Assembly: GCA_904395335.1 (NCBI GenBank)
Contig: CAJFNR010000003.1
Location: 1-58,490 of the forward strand
Direction: 5' to 3'
DNA: 58,490 nucleotides
Source of the DNA: Candidatus Avimonas narfae
GTDB lineage: Bacteria; Bacillota; Clostridia; Oscillospirales; Acutalibacteraceae
The notes under the pieces are model-generated. The model was given only the letters and a program-made list of their open reading frames with translations. It was not told the origin of the DNA and did no database searches. The translations under genes and the position numbers were made by a program. Each line of letters starts with the position of its first letter. Position 1 is the stretch's first letter. Below, one piece after another: positions 35,260 through 45,927 of the stretch.

Positions 35260-35514
35260 ATGACCAAAACAAAAAATACCCTGCTGCTGATCTTTCTGGT
35301 GCTGGCAGCTGTTGTGCTGGCGGCGCTCATCGGCCAGCTCACCTCCGGGGTGGAATACCTCAAATGGCTCACCTGGGGGGAAAGCGTGGGCTTTGACGCC
35401 GTCAATCTGGATCTGGCAGTGATCCAGCTCAGCTTCTCCTTCCATATGAAGGTCAACGTGCTGCAGGTACTGCTGATCACTGGCGCCCTGCTGCTGTACC
35501 GCAAGGTCCGGTAA
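35260..35514 (+). CDS. DUF4321 small membrane protein (84 aa)
   Basis: A short membrane protein with an N-terminal helix (LLLIFLVLAAVVLAALIGQL) and a C-terminal helix (VNVLQVLLITGALLLYRKVR) around a conserved middle (WGESVGFDAVNLDLAVIQLSFSF). This layout matches DUF4321, often encoded next to maf, radC and mreB in Clostridia. The function is unknown; gene order suggests a link with cell shape or septation. It lies 13 bp ahead of maf. Confidence 0.75.
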   Translation: MTKTKNTLLLIFLVLAAVVLAALIGQLTSGVEYLKWLTWGESVGFDAVNLDLAVIQLSFSFHMKVNVLQVLLITGALLLYRKVR

Positions 35515-35527
35515 AGGAGGAATCGCC

Positions 35528-36103
35528 GTGAACTGTCCGCTGATCCTGGCCTCCGCCTCCCCGAGGAGGAAGGAAATCCTGGAGCGCCTGGGGCTGTCCT
35601 TTGCCGTCGATCCCACCCGGCGGGAATTGCCGCCGGATCCCTCTCTTCCCGCCGGGCAAGCGGTGCTGGCCGTGGCGCGGGGCAAAGCGGAGGAGGTGGC
35701 GGAACGCCATCCCGGCACTGTCGTGCTAGGGGCGGACACCGCCGTCTGCCTGGAGGGGACACTGCTGGGCAAGCCAAGGGATGAACGCCATGCCCGGGCC
35801 ATGCTCACCGCCCTGCAGGGGCGGGAACACCAGGTACTCACCGCTGTGTGGGTCTGCGCTCCCCCGGTGCCCGGACGCCCGGCTTCCGGCGGCTTCGTCT
35901 CCCGGGCACGGGTGCGCTTCTATCCCATGAGTGGGCGGGAAATCGGGGAATACATCGCCACCGGCGAGCCCATGGACAAGGCCGGAGCCTACGGCATCCA
36001 AGGCTTCGGTATGCGGTATATTCGGGACATTTCCGGCGACTATTATACCGTCATGGGGCTTCCCGGCGCGCGGGTCCGTCGATTTCTCCGTCTGTTTTCT
36101 TAA
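35528..36103 (+). CDS. maf: Maf family nucleotide pyrophosphatase
   Basis: A 191-residue house-cleaning pyrophosphatase likely acting on dTTP/UTP or modified nucleotides. The family start ILASASPRRKEILERLGL, the catalytic VVLGADTAVCLEG and the conserved EPMDKAGAYGIQGFG are all present. The GTG start follows GTAAAGGAGGAATCGCC. Maf also inhibits septum formation in Bacillus, and its gene sits next to mreB there as here. Confidence 0.95.
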   Translation: MNCPLILASASPRRKEILERLGLSFAVDPTRRELPPDPSLPAGQAVLAVARGKAEEVAERHPGTVVLGADTAVCLEGTLLGKPRDERHARAMLTALQGREHQVLTAVWVCAPPVPGRPASGGFVSRARVRFYPMSGREIGEYIATGEPMDKAGAYGIQGFGMRYIRDISGDYYTVMGLPGARVRRFLRLFS

Positions 36104-36149
36104 GTTTTTATAAAAAAGGAAGATTTTCCAGGAAATCGTGCTTTCCTTC

Positions 36150-36178
36150 TTGAGAAAAAAAAACGGGCAGTATATAAT
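36150..36178 (+). promoter_or_regulatory. SigA-type promoter of mreB
   Basis: TTGAGA (36150-36155) and TATAAT (36173-36178) are 17 bp apart, about 87 bp upstream of the mreB start. The spacer is A-rich. Confidence 0.75.
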
Positions 36179-36213
36179 AAAGAAATCTGGAGGCCTCTGG
36201 CCCGTTATTCTGA

Positions 36214-37275
<1,062 letters not shown>

Positions 37276-37371
37276 GACGGCGGGCACGGGTAAACAACGA
37301 GATTTTTACCGAGGGGCGACCGTCTGTTTGCGGTTCGCCCTTTTGGGCTTTCACGGGAGGATTCCGGGATC

Positions 37372-38223
37372 ATGAAGGATTTTTTTAAGAGCTTCGGCTT
37401 CAAAGTGCTGGCCGCCATTGCCCTGGTGCTGGTGGGCGTGATGATTTACGCGGCCTCCACCGGCGGGATGGCCACCATCCCCTCCATGATCTCGGGCGCG
37501 ATCCTCACGCCGCTGCAGTCGGCGGCCTCGGCGGTATCCGATGGCCTCAACAGCTTTGCAGGTATGTTCGGCAGCTCCACCGAGCTGCAAAAGCAAATCG
37601 ACGAGCTGCAGGCCGAACTCAACGACTACCGCAACAAACAGGTGGAGCTGGACGCCCTGCGGGAGCAGAACGAATGGCTTAAAGAATACCTGAACATCAT
37701 CGAACAGGACAACGACTACCAGTTTGCCGACGCCCGGGTCATCGCCATCGACCCGGCGGACAAATACAACAACTTCACCATCAGTGCTGGAACCCTCAGC
37801 GGCATCAGCGTCAACGATCCGGTCATCACGCCGGAAGGACTGGTGGGCGTGGTGTATGAGACTGGCCTCAACTATTCCAAGGTGCGTTCCATCCTGGATC
37901 CTGAGACCCAGGTTAGCGCCACCGTCAGCCGCACCCGCAACAACGGCGTCACCGGCGGTACCCTGTCCCTGGCCCAGGAGGGTAAGCTGAAGCTGGGCTT
38001 CCTGTCCCGTGACGGCGGCGCCGAAGCCGGGGACATGGTGATCACCTCCGGCATGGGCGGCATCTACCCTGCCGGCCTGCTCATCGGCGAAATTGAGGAG
38101 GTGCTGCCGGAATCGGACGGCATGACCCTGTATGGCGTGGTCAAACCCTACGCCGACCTGTCCCGTCTGTCCCAGGTGCTGGTCATCACGGAATTCAGCG
38201 GCCAGGGGGAAGCGGTGGAATAA
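37372..38223 (+). CDS. mreC: Rod shape-determining protein MreC
   Basis: A 283-residue bitopic protein: a short cytoplasmic start, one transmembrane helix (VLAAIALVLVGVMIYAAS), a coiled coil (about 60-110, LQKQIDELQAELNDYRNKQ) and the beta-barrel domain with ITSGMGGIYPAGLLIGEI near the end. It links MreB filaments to PBP2 outside the membrane. The gene lies about 95 bp after mreB and 43 bp before mreD. Confidence 0.93.
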   Translation: MKDFFKSFGFKVLAAIALVLVGVMIYAASTGGMATIPSMISGAILTPLQSAASAVSDGLNSFAGMFGSSTELQKQIDELQAELNDYRNKQVELDALREQNEWLKEYLNIIEQDNDYQFADARVIAIDPADKYNNFTISAGTLSGISVNDPVITPEGLVGVVYETGLNYSKVRSILDPETQVSATVSRTRNNGVTGGTLSLAQEGKLKLGFLSRDGGAEAGDMVITSGMGGIYPAGLLIGEIEEVLPESDGMTLYGVVKPYADLSRLSQVLVITEFSGQGEAVE

Positions 38224-38266
38224 CATCCCGCTTCCTTTACTTAATCAACCGAAAGGCGGTCGAAGC

Positions 38267-38818
38267 ATGGCCGAGCCTCAGAAAATCGAAAGTGGCGACC
38301 CCGTCCGAAAACTCAGCGGCCGGTATCTGAAATGGACTGCCTACGGGCTGTTCCTTCTGCTGATGTGCCTACTGCAGGCGGCGCCTTATTTAATCCCGGA
38401 AATTTTCGGCGCCCGTCCTCTGCTGGTGGTGCCCACAGTGGTGTTCATCGCCATGTTCACCGGCCCCATCGGTGGCGCGGCGGCCGGAATTGCGGGAGGG
38501 CTGCTGTGGGACCTCTACTCCGACCGGTTGCTGGGCTTCAACGCCATTGTACTGCTGATCATCTGCTGTGCCTGCGGCCTGCTGGTGCGGCTGCTGATCC
38601 GCAACAACCTGCTGTCCGCCCTGCTTCTGGCGGCGGGCGCTCTGCTGTTCCAGGGCCTGATGGACTGGTTTTTCAACTACGTCCTGCTGAGGGGAAGCGA
38701 GCCGTGGTACATGCTGCTGCATCTGACACTGCCCAACGCTTTATATACCTTGATTCTCTCCCCCTTGCTGTACGGCCTCACCCGCCTTATCGCCCACATT
38801 CTACGCAAGCGGGAATAA
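38267..38818 (+). CDS. mreD: Rod shape-determining protein MreD
   Basis: A 183-residue membrane protein with about five to six hydrophobic helices after a charged N-terminus (MAEPQKIESGDPVRKLSGRY). The segment FTGPIGGAAAGIAGGLLWDL is typical of MreD. A longer open frame overlapping mreC exists, but ATG 38267 after GAAAGGCGG fits. Position between mreC and a PBP2 gene settles the assignment. Confidence 0.88.
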   Translation: MAEPQKIESGDPVRKLSGRYLKWTAYGLFLLLMCLLQAAPYLIPEIFGARPLLVVPTVVFIAMFTGPIGGAAAGIAGGLLWDLYSDRLLGFNAIVLLIICCACGLLVRLLIRNNLLSALLLAAGALLFQGLMDWFFNYVLLRGSEPWYMLLHLTLPNALYTLILSPLLYGLTRLIAHILRKRE

Positions 38819-38849
38819 CTTTTCCCGCCGTTAAGAGAAAGGAATCGCC

Positions 38850-41030
38850 ATGATCCATCCGCTCAATCAGTCCGTCCGCCGCCGGGTGGTCGCCACCGCG
38901 GCGGTAATCGTGTTTGTCTTCTTTCTGTTTGGCTTGCGGCTGTTTCAGGTCCAGATTGTGGACGGTGAGGAATACGCCAATCTGGCCGGACGCAACACCA
39001 CAACGGAACTGACCATCGCTGCCTCCCGGGGCGAGATTCTGGATCGGAATCTCAATCCCATCGCGGTCAATCGGGCCAGCTATTCCGTGGTGTTTGACTA
39101 CGCCTTCTTTCCACGGGGAAAGGACACGGAACAGCAGTATCAGCAGAACCAGATCATCCTTTCCCTCACCAACCTGCTGGAAAAAGCCGGGGAGGATTGG
39201 AACGACACCCTTCCCATCAGCGACAGCGCCCCCTATTCCTTTGCGGATGATCGGGAGGGCGATATCGAAAAGCTCAAGGAGCTGCTGCGCATGGCGGAAT
39301 ATGCCACCGCAGACAACTGCATGGCCGAGCTTGTCAAGCGGTATTCCCTGGAAAACTATTCCGCCGAAGAGCAGCGGCGCATTGCGGGCGTGCGGTACGA
39401 AATGGAGGTGCGGGAGTTCGCTCTCAAGAACCCGTTCACCTTCTCCGACGACGTGTCGGCGGAAACCACCTACCAGATCAAGGAACACAATACGGAATAT
39501 CCCGGCGTGGATGTGCAAACCACGCCGGTGCGGGAATACAAAAACGGCGACCTGGCCTCCCACCTCATCGGTACGGTGAGTCCCATTTATGCGGAGGAGT
39601 ATCAGGAGCTGAAAGCCAAGGGGTATGCTCTCAACGACACCATCGGCAGGGGCGGCATCGAGGCGGCGGCAGAAGACTATCTCCGCGGTACGGCAGGTAC
39701 CCGTACGCTGGTGAAAAATTCCAAGGGAACCATCATTGAGGACAGTATCACCGAGGAGCCTGTGCCGGGCGACTCCGTGGTGCTCACCATTGACCTGGAG
39801 CTCCAGCAGAAAATACAGGAAGCCCTGGACGCCACCATTCAGGACTTGAAGGCCAATGGAAACGGCACCAACACCACATACAACGGCAAGGACGTGCGCA
39901 GCGGCGCCGTGGTCATGCTGGACGCGAAAAACGGCGGTGTCCTGGCCAGCGCCAGCTGGCCCACCTTTGACCTGTCCACCTACAACGAAAATTACACCGC
40001 CCTGTTGAACGATCCGGACCAGCCGCTGTTCAACCGGGCGCTGGACGGCGCCTTTGCCTGCGGCTCCACCATGAAGCCCGGGGTGGCCCTGGCCGCCCTG
40101 ACCGAGGGGGTCATCACCCCCGGCTATACCTACACCTGCCACAAGGTTTACAACCGGTTCAGCGACTACAAGCCCACCTGTATGGGCACGCACTACACCA
40201 TCAACGTGGTTACCGCTCTAGCCAAATCCTGCAACATCTTTTTCTACGAGACGGGTTTCCAGCTGGGAATCGAGAAAATGAACGCCTACAGCGCCCTGTA
40301 CGGACTGGGACAAAAGACCGGCATTGAGGTCGGTGAAGCAGAGGGCGTGCTGGCAGGCCCTGCAGAACGGGAGGCCCAGGGCCTTGTCTGGAACCCCGGC
40401 GACACAGTATCCGCGGCCATTGGCCAGTCGGATAACCTGTTCACCCCTCTGCAGCTGGCAACCTACTGCATGACCATTGCCAACGACGGCGTGCGGTACA
40501 AGACCCATTTGATCGACAGCGTACGCAGCTACGACGGCAAAACTGTCACCACGATAGAACCGGAGATCGTCGCTCAGGCCGACCTGACTCAGGAGGCCGT
40601 TGACACCGTGCGTCAGGGCATGATCCAAGCCGCCCTGTCCGGCACAGCGCAGCGGTCGTTCGGCTCCAACGTCCCCTACACGGTGGCGTGCAAGACCGGA
40701 ACGGCGGAGGTGAGCAAAACCCGCTCCGACCACGGTGTATTCATCGCCTACGCCCCGGTAGAGGATCCGGAAATCGCGGTCGCCGTGCTGCTGGAGGACG
40801 GCACCTCCGCCCCCTCCACCGCCCTGGGCCGCACCGTGATGGATGCCTACTTTGAACTGAAGGAGCAGCGGCAGCAGGCCGCCGATTCCTCTGATGGCAC
40901 CGACGGCAGCACCGCGGCAGCGGTCGCCGATAGACAGCCTGTTTATCTTCAGGCGCAAACCGTGACCATCACCATCCTGCCGGACATCACCGTCGATGTG
41001 CCCCGGCCCCGCGACTGCGAATCCCTGTAA
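38850..41030 (+). CDS. mrdA: Penicillin-binding protein 2 (elongation transpeptidase)
   Basis: A 726-residue class B PBP that cross-links peptidoglycan during cell elongation. One N-terminal transmembrane helix (about 15-35) is followed by the dimerisation/pedestal domain (NRASYSVVFDYAFF). The transpeptidase domain has STMK (S406-K409), SCN (S460-N462) and KTGT (K615-T618). A Ser/Asp/Thr-rich tail follows. The position directly after mreD identifies it as the elongasome transpeptidase. Confidence 0.93.
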   Translation: MIHPLNQSVRRRVVATAAVIVFVFFLFGLRLFQVQIVDGEEYANLAGRNTTTELTIAASRGEILDRNLNPIAVNRASYSVVFDYAFFPRGKDTEQQYQQNQIILSLTNLLEKAGEDWNDTLPISDSAPYSFADDREGDIEKLKELLRMAEYATADNCMAELVKRYSLENYSAEEQRRIAGVRYEMEVREFALKNPFTFSDDVSAETTYQIKEHNTEYPGVDVQTTPVREYKNGDLASHLIGTVSPIYAEEYQELKAKGYALNDTIGRGGIEAAAEDYLRGTAGTRTLVKNSKGTIIEDSITEEPVPGDSVVLTIDLELQQKIQEALDATIQDLKANGNGTNTTYNGKDVRSGAVVMLDAKNGGVLASASWPTFDLSTYNENYTALLNDPDQPLFNRALDGAFACGSTMKPGVALAALTEGVITPGYTYTCHKVYNRFSDYKPTCMGTHYTINVVTALAKSCNIFFYETGFQLGIEKMNAYSALYGLGQKTGIEVGEAEGVLAGPAEREAQGLVWNPGDTVSAAIGQSDNLFTPLQLATYCMTIANDGVRYKTHLIDSVRSYDGKTVTTIEPEIVAQADLTQEAVDTVRQGMIQAALSGTAQRSFGSNVPYTVACKTGTAEVSKTRSDHGVFIAYAPVEDPEIAVAVLLEDGTSAPSTALGRTVMDAYFELKEQRQQAADSSDGTDGSTAAAVADRQPVYLQAQTVTITILPDITVDVPRPRDCESL

Positions 41031-41071
41031 AATTCTGACAAGGGCGGTTTCACGCCCGTGAGGTGATCTGT

Positions 41072-42895
41072 TTGTCCGATAAGCACAACATTCCCCGGGA
41101 GCTGATCCGCAATTTCTGCATCATCGCCCACATCGACCACGGCAAATCCACCCTGGCGGACCGGCTTCTGGAAAAAACCAAGACCGTCGCGCTGCGGGAC
41201 ATGGAGGACCAGCTGCTGGACAGCATGGACCTGGAACGGGAGCGGGGCATCACCATCAAGGCCCACGCCGTCACCCTGTCCTATGAGGCCAAGGACGGCC
41301 GCACCTACCTGTTCAATCTCATCGACACTCCGGGCCACGTGGACTTCAATTACGAGGTTTCCCGTTCCCTGGCGGCCTGTGAAGGTGCCCTGCTGGTGGT
41401 GGATGCCTCCCAGGGCATCGAGGCCCAGACGCTGGCCAACACCTATTTGGCGGCGGAACACGGACTGGAGATCGTCCCCGTCATCAACAAAATCGACCTG
41501 CCCTCGGCGGAACCGGAAAAGGTGCGCCAGGAGATCGAGGACGTCATCGGCATCGACGCCTCCTCCGCCCCCCTGATCTCCGCCAAGGCGGGTATCAACA
41601 TCGAAGAGGTGCTGGAGGCGGTGGTCCATCAGATCCCCCCTCCTCAGGGGGACGATGCCCTCCCGCTTCAGGCACTGATCTTTGACAGCTATTACGACAG
41701 CTATCGGGGCGTCATCGTGTATTTCCGCGTCATGGCGGGCCAGGTAAAGGCGGGGGACCGCATCCGCATGATGGCCACCGGAGCGGAATTCGACGTGGTG
41801 GAGGTGGGAATCCTACGCCCCGGTCGTCTGGAGCCATGCGAAACACTTCGCGCTGGGGAAGTAGGATACCTGTCCGCCTCCATCAAGGCGGTGGGCGACG
41901 CCCGGGTGGGCGATACCGTCACGCTGGCGGCCCGCCCGGCAGAACAGCCTTTGCCCGGCTATCGCAAGGCCAATCCCATGGTGTACTGCGGTATTTTCCC
42001 CGCCGACGGCGCCCATTATCAGGACTTGCGGGAGGCGCTGGAGCGCCTGCAGCTAAACGACGCATCCCTGACCTTTGAACCGGAAACCTCCGTTGCTCTG
42101 GGCTTTGGCTTCCGCTGCGGCTTTCTGGGCCTGCTGCACATGGAGATCATTCAGGAGCGGTTGGAGCGGGAATACGACCTGGACCTGATCACCACCGCCC
42201 CCAGCGTCATCTACCGCATCACGCTGAACGACGGCTCCGTGCACCTTATCGACAACCCCACCAATTACCCCGACCCCGGTACCATCTCCCTGGCGGAGGA
42301 ACCCATCGCCAACGCCCATATCCTGGCTCCCACCGATTTTGTGGGCAACATCATGGAGCTCTGCCAGCAGCGCCGGGGCGTGTTCAAGGACATGAAATAC
42401 CTGGATCCCACCCGGGTGGACATCCATTACGAGTTGCCCTTAAACGAAATCATATACGACTTTTTCGACGCGCTTAAATCCCGGACCAAGGGCTACGCCA
42501 GCTTTGACTATGAGCTGAAGGGGTACGAACCCTCCCAGCTGGTCAAACTGGATATCCTGCTCAACGGTGAGCTGGTGGACGCCCTGTCCTTTATCGTCTT
42601 CGAAGGCAATGCCTATGCCCGGGCCCGGCGCCTGTGCGAAAAGCTCAAGGACAACATCCCCCGCCAGCTGTTTGAGGTGCCCATCCAGGCCGCCATCGGC
42701 GGCAAAATCATCGCCCGGGAAACGGTCAAGGCCATGCGCAAGGACGTGCTGGCCAAGTGCTACGGCGGCGACATCACACGGAAAAAGAAGCTGCTGGAAA
42801 AGCAGAAGGAAGGCAAAAAGCGCATGCGGCAGCTGGGCAGCGTGGAGGTTCCCCAGGAAGCCTTCATGGCGGTGCTCAAGCTGGACGACGAATGA
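41072..42895 (+). CDS. lepA: Elongation factor 4 (LepA)
   Basis: A 607-residue translational GTPase that acts on stalled or mis-translocated ribosomes. GTP motifs: AHIDHGKST (residues 19-27), DTPGHVDF and NKIDLPSA. The LepA C-terminal region [20 protein letters not shown] is intact. I chose TTG 41072, preceded by GAGGTGA, because the family begins a few residues before [12 protein letters not shown]. The stop overlaps the hemW start (ATGA). Confidence 0.97.
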   Translation: MSDKHNIPRELIRNFCIIAHIDHGKSTLADRLLEKTKTVALRDMEDQLLDSMDLERERGITIKAHAVTLSYEAKDGRTYLFNLIDTPGHVDFNYEVSRSLAACEGALLVVDASQGIEAQTLANTYLAAEHGLEIVPVINKIDLPSAEPEKVRQEIEDVIGIDASSAPLISAKAGINIEEVLEAVVHQIPPPQGDDALPLQALIFDSYYDSYRGVIVYFRVMAGQVKAGDRIRMMATGAEFDVVEVGILRPGRLEPCETLRAGEVGYLSASIKAVGDARVGDTVTLAARPAEQPLPGYRKANPMVYCGIFPADGAHYQDLREALERLQLNDASLTFEPETSVALGFGFRCGFLGLLHMEIIQERLEREYDLDLITTAPSVIYRITLNDGSVHLIDNPTNYPDPGTISLAEEPIANAHILAPTDFVGNIMELCQQRRGVFKDMKYLDPTRVDIHYELPLNEIIYDFFDALKSRTKGYASFDYELKGYEPSQLVKLDILLNGELVDALSFIVFEGNAYARARRLCEKLKDNIPRQLFEVPIQAAIGGKIIARETVKAMRKDVLAKCYGGDITRKKKLLEKQKEGKKRMRQLGSVEVPQEAFMAVLKLDDE

Positions 42896-44031
42896 GCGCC
42901 GCTCCTCTGGGGGTGTACCTCCATGTACCCTTCTGCGTATCCAAATGCCCCTACTGCGACTTTTACTCCCTCTCCCTGGGGCGGGAACCGGACGGCGAGC
43001 TGCTGGACCGGTACACTGCCGCCCTGGAACGGGACCTGCGCCGCTGGGGAGAACGGCTGGACCGGGGCGCCGACACGCTGTATTTCGGCGGCGGCACCCC
43101 CTCCCTTTTGGGCGCCCGAAGGCTGACCCGCCTGTTGGAAACGGCAGCCACGGCGTTTTCCCTTTCGCAGGAGGCGGAAATTACGCTGGAAGTCAACCCC
43201 GGCGACGGACTGCAGGAAACGCTTTCCGCCTTTTCCTCAGCCGGGGGAAACCGGATATCCGTCGGGATGCAGTCCGCCCGGGACGATGAGCTGGTTCGGC
43301 TGGGGCGGCGGCACCGCTTTGCTGATGTCCGGCGCACCGTGGAAGAGGCACAGCGGGCCGGGCTTTCCAACCTTTCCCTGGATCTGATGTTGGCCATCCC
43401 CGGCCAGACGGAGGACACCGCCGTGGCATCGGCCCGGACGGCGGCCGCACTAGGTGCGCGCCATGTATCCGCCTATCTGCTGAAAATCGAGGAGGGCACC
43501 CCCTTTTACCGGCAGCGGGACCGGCTGTCTCTGCCAAACGACGAGGAAACCGCCGACCGCTATTTGGCGGTGTGCCACGCCTTGGAGGAAGCCGGGCTAA
43601 TTCAGTACGAAATCTCCAACTTTGCCCATTCCGGCTTTGAAAGCCGTCACAACCGCAAATACTGGCTGGCGGAGGATACCCTAGGCCTGGGCCCTGCCGC
43701 CCATTCCTTCCTGGACGGCCGCCGGCTGAAAAATCCCCGCTCACTGGAAGCGTTTCTCGACGGATCGCTTCAACCGGAGGAGGAGCCCGGACCAGATGAC
43801 CTGCGGGAAAACAGCGAGGAGGAATACCTGATGCTCCGCCTGCGCCTGCGCGAAGGGGTGACGGAGCGGGATTTTCAACAGAGGTTCGGCCATCCGCTTC
43901 CTCTCTCGTGGCGCAAAAAAGCCGGAATGCTGCCCCCGTCCCTGATTATCAGCGACGAAGGCGGCATCCGGCTTACGCAGGAGGGGTTTCTGGTATCCAA
44001 CGCCATTATCCTGCAGCTGCTGAGTATTTGA
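42892..44031 (+). CDS. hemW: Radical SAM heme chaperone HemW (coproporphyrinogen oxidase-like)
   Basis: A 379-residue radical SAM protein. The iron-sulfur motif [10 protein letters not shown] (C15, C19, C22) is followed by [11 protein letters not shown] and [14 protein letters not shown]. The ending lacks features of the true oxygen-independent coproporphyrinogen oxidase HemN, and lepA-hemW coupling is typical of HemW, which inserts heme into target proteins. The start ATG 42892 sits inside the lepA stop. The next gene on the other strand ends at the adjoining base. Confidence 0.92.
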   Translation: MSAAPLGVYLHVPFCVSKCPYCDFYSLSLGREPDGELLDRYTAALERDLRRWGERLDRGADTLYFGGGTPSLLGARRLTRLLETAATAFSLSQEAEITLEVNPGDGLQETLSAFSSAGGNRISVGMQSARDDELVRLGRRHRFADVRRTVEEAQRAGLSNLSLDLMLAIPGQTEDTAVASARTAAALGARHVSAYLLKIEEGTPFYRQRDRLSLPNDEETADRYLAVCHALEEAGLIQYEISNFAHSGFESRHNRKYWLAEDTLGLGPAAHSFLDGRRLKNPRSLEAFLDGSLQPEEEPGPDDLRENSEEEYLMLRLRLREGVTERDFQQRFGHPLPLSWRKKAGMLPPSLIISDEGGIRLTQEGFLVSNAIILQLLSI

Positions 44032-45798
44032 TTATTGGGCGCTCCCCAGTGTGGCGGAATGCTTCACACTGCCGTAGGAACAGGCAACCAGCAGGTAGTC
44101 AAACGTGATCTGCTTCACGCTGTGCGCGGGAACCGTCACTGTATAGGTAAAGCTGTTGCCATTTTCGCAGAGACCCATAGTGTAGCGCGCTTCCAGCACT
44201 TCCCCCGTCTGACTGTCGCGGACTAGCATGGCCAGCGTACCGTTGTCCTTGAAGTTCACTTTGACCGTACGGTCGGTATCCCCCTGGTTCACAAGGGTAA
44301 AGTGATCCTGATACTCGATCATCCAGTTGGCGGTGTTGGCGGGCTTACCGCTGCCGTCGGCGTGATTATTGTCAAAGACAATTTCCTTGCCGGCCCGGTT
44401 CTCCCAAAGGAGTTCCACCATATCCATACCCACCGCACCGTGATCGTTCTGGGGATTGAGGTGGGTCATCCAGGAGGTAGCCCGTTCAACCGTATGGGCG
44501 GTACTGTTGTACTCCGTATAGGGAACGCTGTAGGACGGAAGGTTGTCGTCGTAATAATTGGTGTAGGTCACCGGCAACGCACCGTTCTTGGTCTCATCGC
44601 TGAATGTCCATGTCATATGGTTGTCAATGACACCGTGGTGATCCGCAATACCGGAATACTGAAGCGCATAGCCGGACGCTACATAGCCCAGTGCATCAGG
44701 CTCTTCCGCCACCTGTTCGGCATCCGTATAGCAGTACATTGTTCCCGTCACCTCGCCGCCGGTAACAGTAAACTTCACGTTGCCGTTGGCGCAGCGGACC
44801 GGATTGACGTACTGGTTGGCGGAGTCGTCCACATTGATGTGGCGATAGGCATCCTCCGACGTACCGCCAATGACCCAGAAATATTCCCCCGCCGGCAGGC
44901 GATAGGTGGTGGGCTGATAGACGCGCGGCTCGTAGTCCTGATAGGCATAGTCGGGGAAACTGGAATACTTGCTCGACACATTGCCGTTGCTGTCGTAGTA
45001 GCCCTCCGGCAGCTCAAACGAGGTGTTGTAAAAATCGTACCACGCCAGCTGACCGAACCACGTTCCGGTCCATTGATAGCCGACGTTGGTGACCGTGACA
45101 TACACATCGTGATCGCTGTCGTTCTTCAGCTGGTAGCCGAGGTAGATGTTTTCATTGGCATAATTGGCATGTTCAAAGGTGACGTACACCTCGCCCGCCA
45201 GGCCGGTGTTGCGCATAAAGGCCTTCCCGACGTGGCTTCTAGCAATCTGCTCGGGATTATTGGAGTAGATGTAGGTGCCGCCTTCCCGCTTGACGTAGTT
45301 CACTTCGGCGGGAACAAGAGGGTCGGTGCCGCCGCCTTCCAGCGATATGTTCGTGATATCCGCAGGCGTATCCACACCATAAGGCAGGGTGATCTGGTGA
45401 TTGACCGCCTCGGTATGCAGCGCAAAGTCCGCGTTGGCCTCGGCCGTTTTCACTACAAGGGTATAGTCCGTGCCTTCGGTCAGGTCCACCGTCAGCTCGG
45501 CCGCCTCTTCCGCAATTACTTTATCCCCGTCATACACTTTAAGGGAAGCGGTATTTTCGGATACCAACTTGTAGCTATCCGTATACGGCGCTGTCACCAG
45601 GTACACCCGCTCCCCTTGGTCGTCGGTGACATCCTCGATGCTCGACAGGCGGAACGCCTCCGTATTGTCTGCCTCAGGCGCTGGTTCACTGTTCCCTCCC
45701 GGTGTTTCCCCGCCCTCCTCTAAAGGTGTTACCGTGCAGCCGCTGAGCACCGTCAGCACAAGCGCCAGCGCCAGCACCATGGAAAGAATCCTTTTCAT
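44032..45798 (-). CDS. Secreted lipoprotein of unknown function, paralogue of the upstream gene (588 aa)
   Basis: The lipobox LSGC with Cys21 predicts a lipoprotein anchored outside the membrane. Residues about 45-130 look like a beta-sandwich resembling pre-peptidase or Ig-like domains (YLVTAPYTDSYKLVSENTAS). From about residue 165 the protein shares an order of motifs with the neighbour at 45928-47115: TYIYSNNPEQI (175-185), a TxxTNVGY block (235-241), and a C-terminal NHMTW...MTHLNPQND region. ATG 45798 follows AGAAGGGGGCAATT; the longer open frame upstream has no signal sequence. I do not recognise a catalytic motif. It is likely a cell-surface protein. Confidence 0.7.
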   Translation of the reverse strand: MKRILSMVLALALVLTVLSGCTVTPLEEGGETPGGNSEPAPEADNTEAFRLSSIEDVTDDQGERVYLVTAPYTDSYKLVSENTASLKVYDGDKVIAEEAAELTVDLTEGTDYTLVVKTAEANADFALHTEAVNHQITLPYGVDTPADITNISLEGGGTDPLVPAEVNYVKREGGTYIYSNNPEQIARSHVGKAFMRNTGLAGEVYVTFEHANYANENIYLGYQLKNDSDHDVYVTVTNVGYQWTGTWFGQLAWYDFYNTSFELPEGYYDSNGNVSSKYSSFPDYAYQDYEPRVYQPTTYRLPAGEYFWVIGGTSEDAYRHINVDDSANQYVNPVRCANGNVKFTVTGGEVTGTMYCYTDAEQVAEEPDALGYVASGYALQYSGIADHHGVIDNHMTWTFSDETKNGALPVTYTNYYDDNLPSYSVPYTEYNSTAHTVERATSWMTHLNPQNDHGAVGMDMVELLWENRAGKEIVFDNNHADGSGKPANTANWMIEYQDHFTLVNQGDTDRTVKVNFKDNGTLAMLVRDSQTGEVLEARYTMGLCENGNSFTYTVTVPAHSVKQITFDYLLVACSYGSVKHSATLGSAQ

Positions 45799-45927
45799 AA
45801 TTGCCCCCTTCTCTTCTGGAGCGCTGCTCCAATTTTGAGAAAACCAACCACAAATCGTGTAACAACGCATAGCCGCCCCCCTCCAGGGACGGCTGTGCGG
45901 CTTTCTATACAGTTATTATAGCAATAG

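Noticed and set aside
38787-40193. 468-codon frame antisense to the PBP2 gene
   Set aside because: The PBP2 motifs STMK, SCN and KTGT are in the plus-strand frame; the antisense translation matches nothing.
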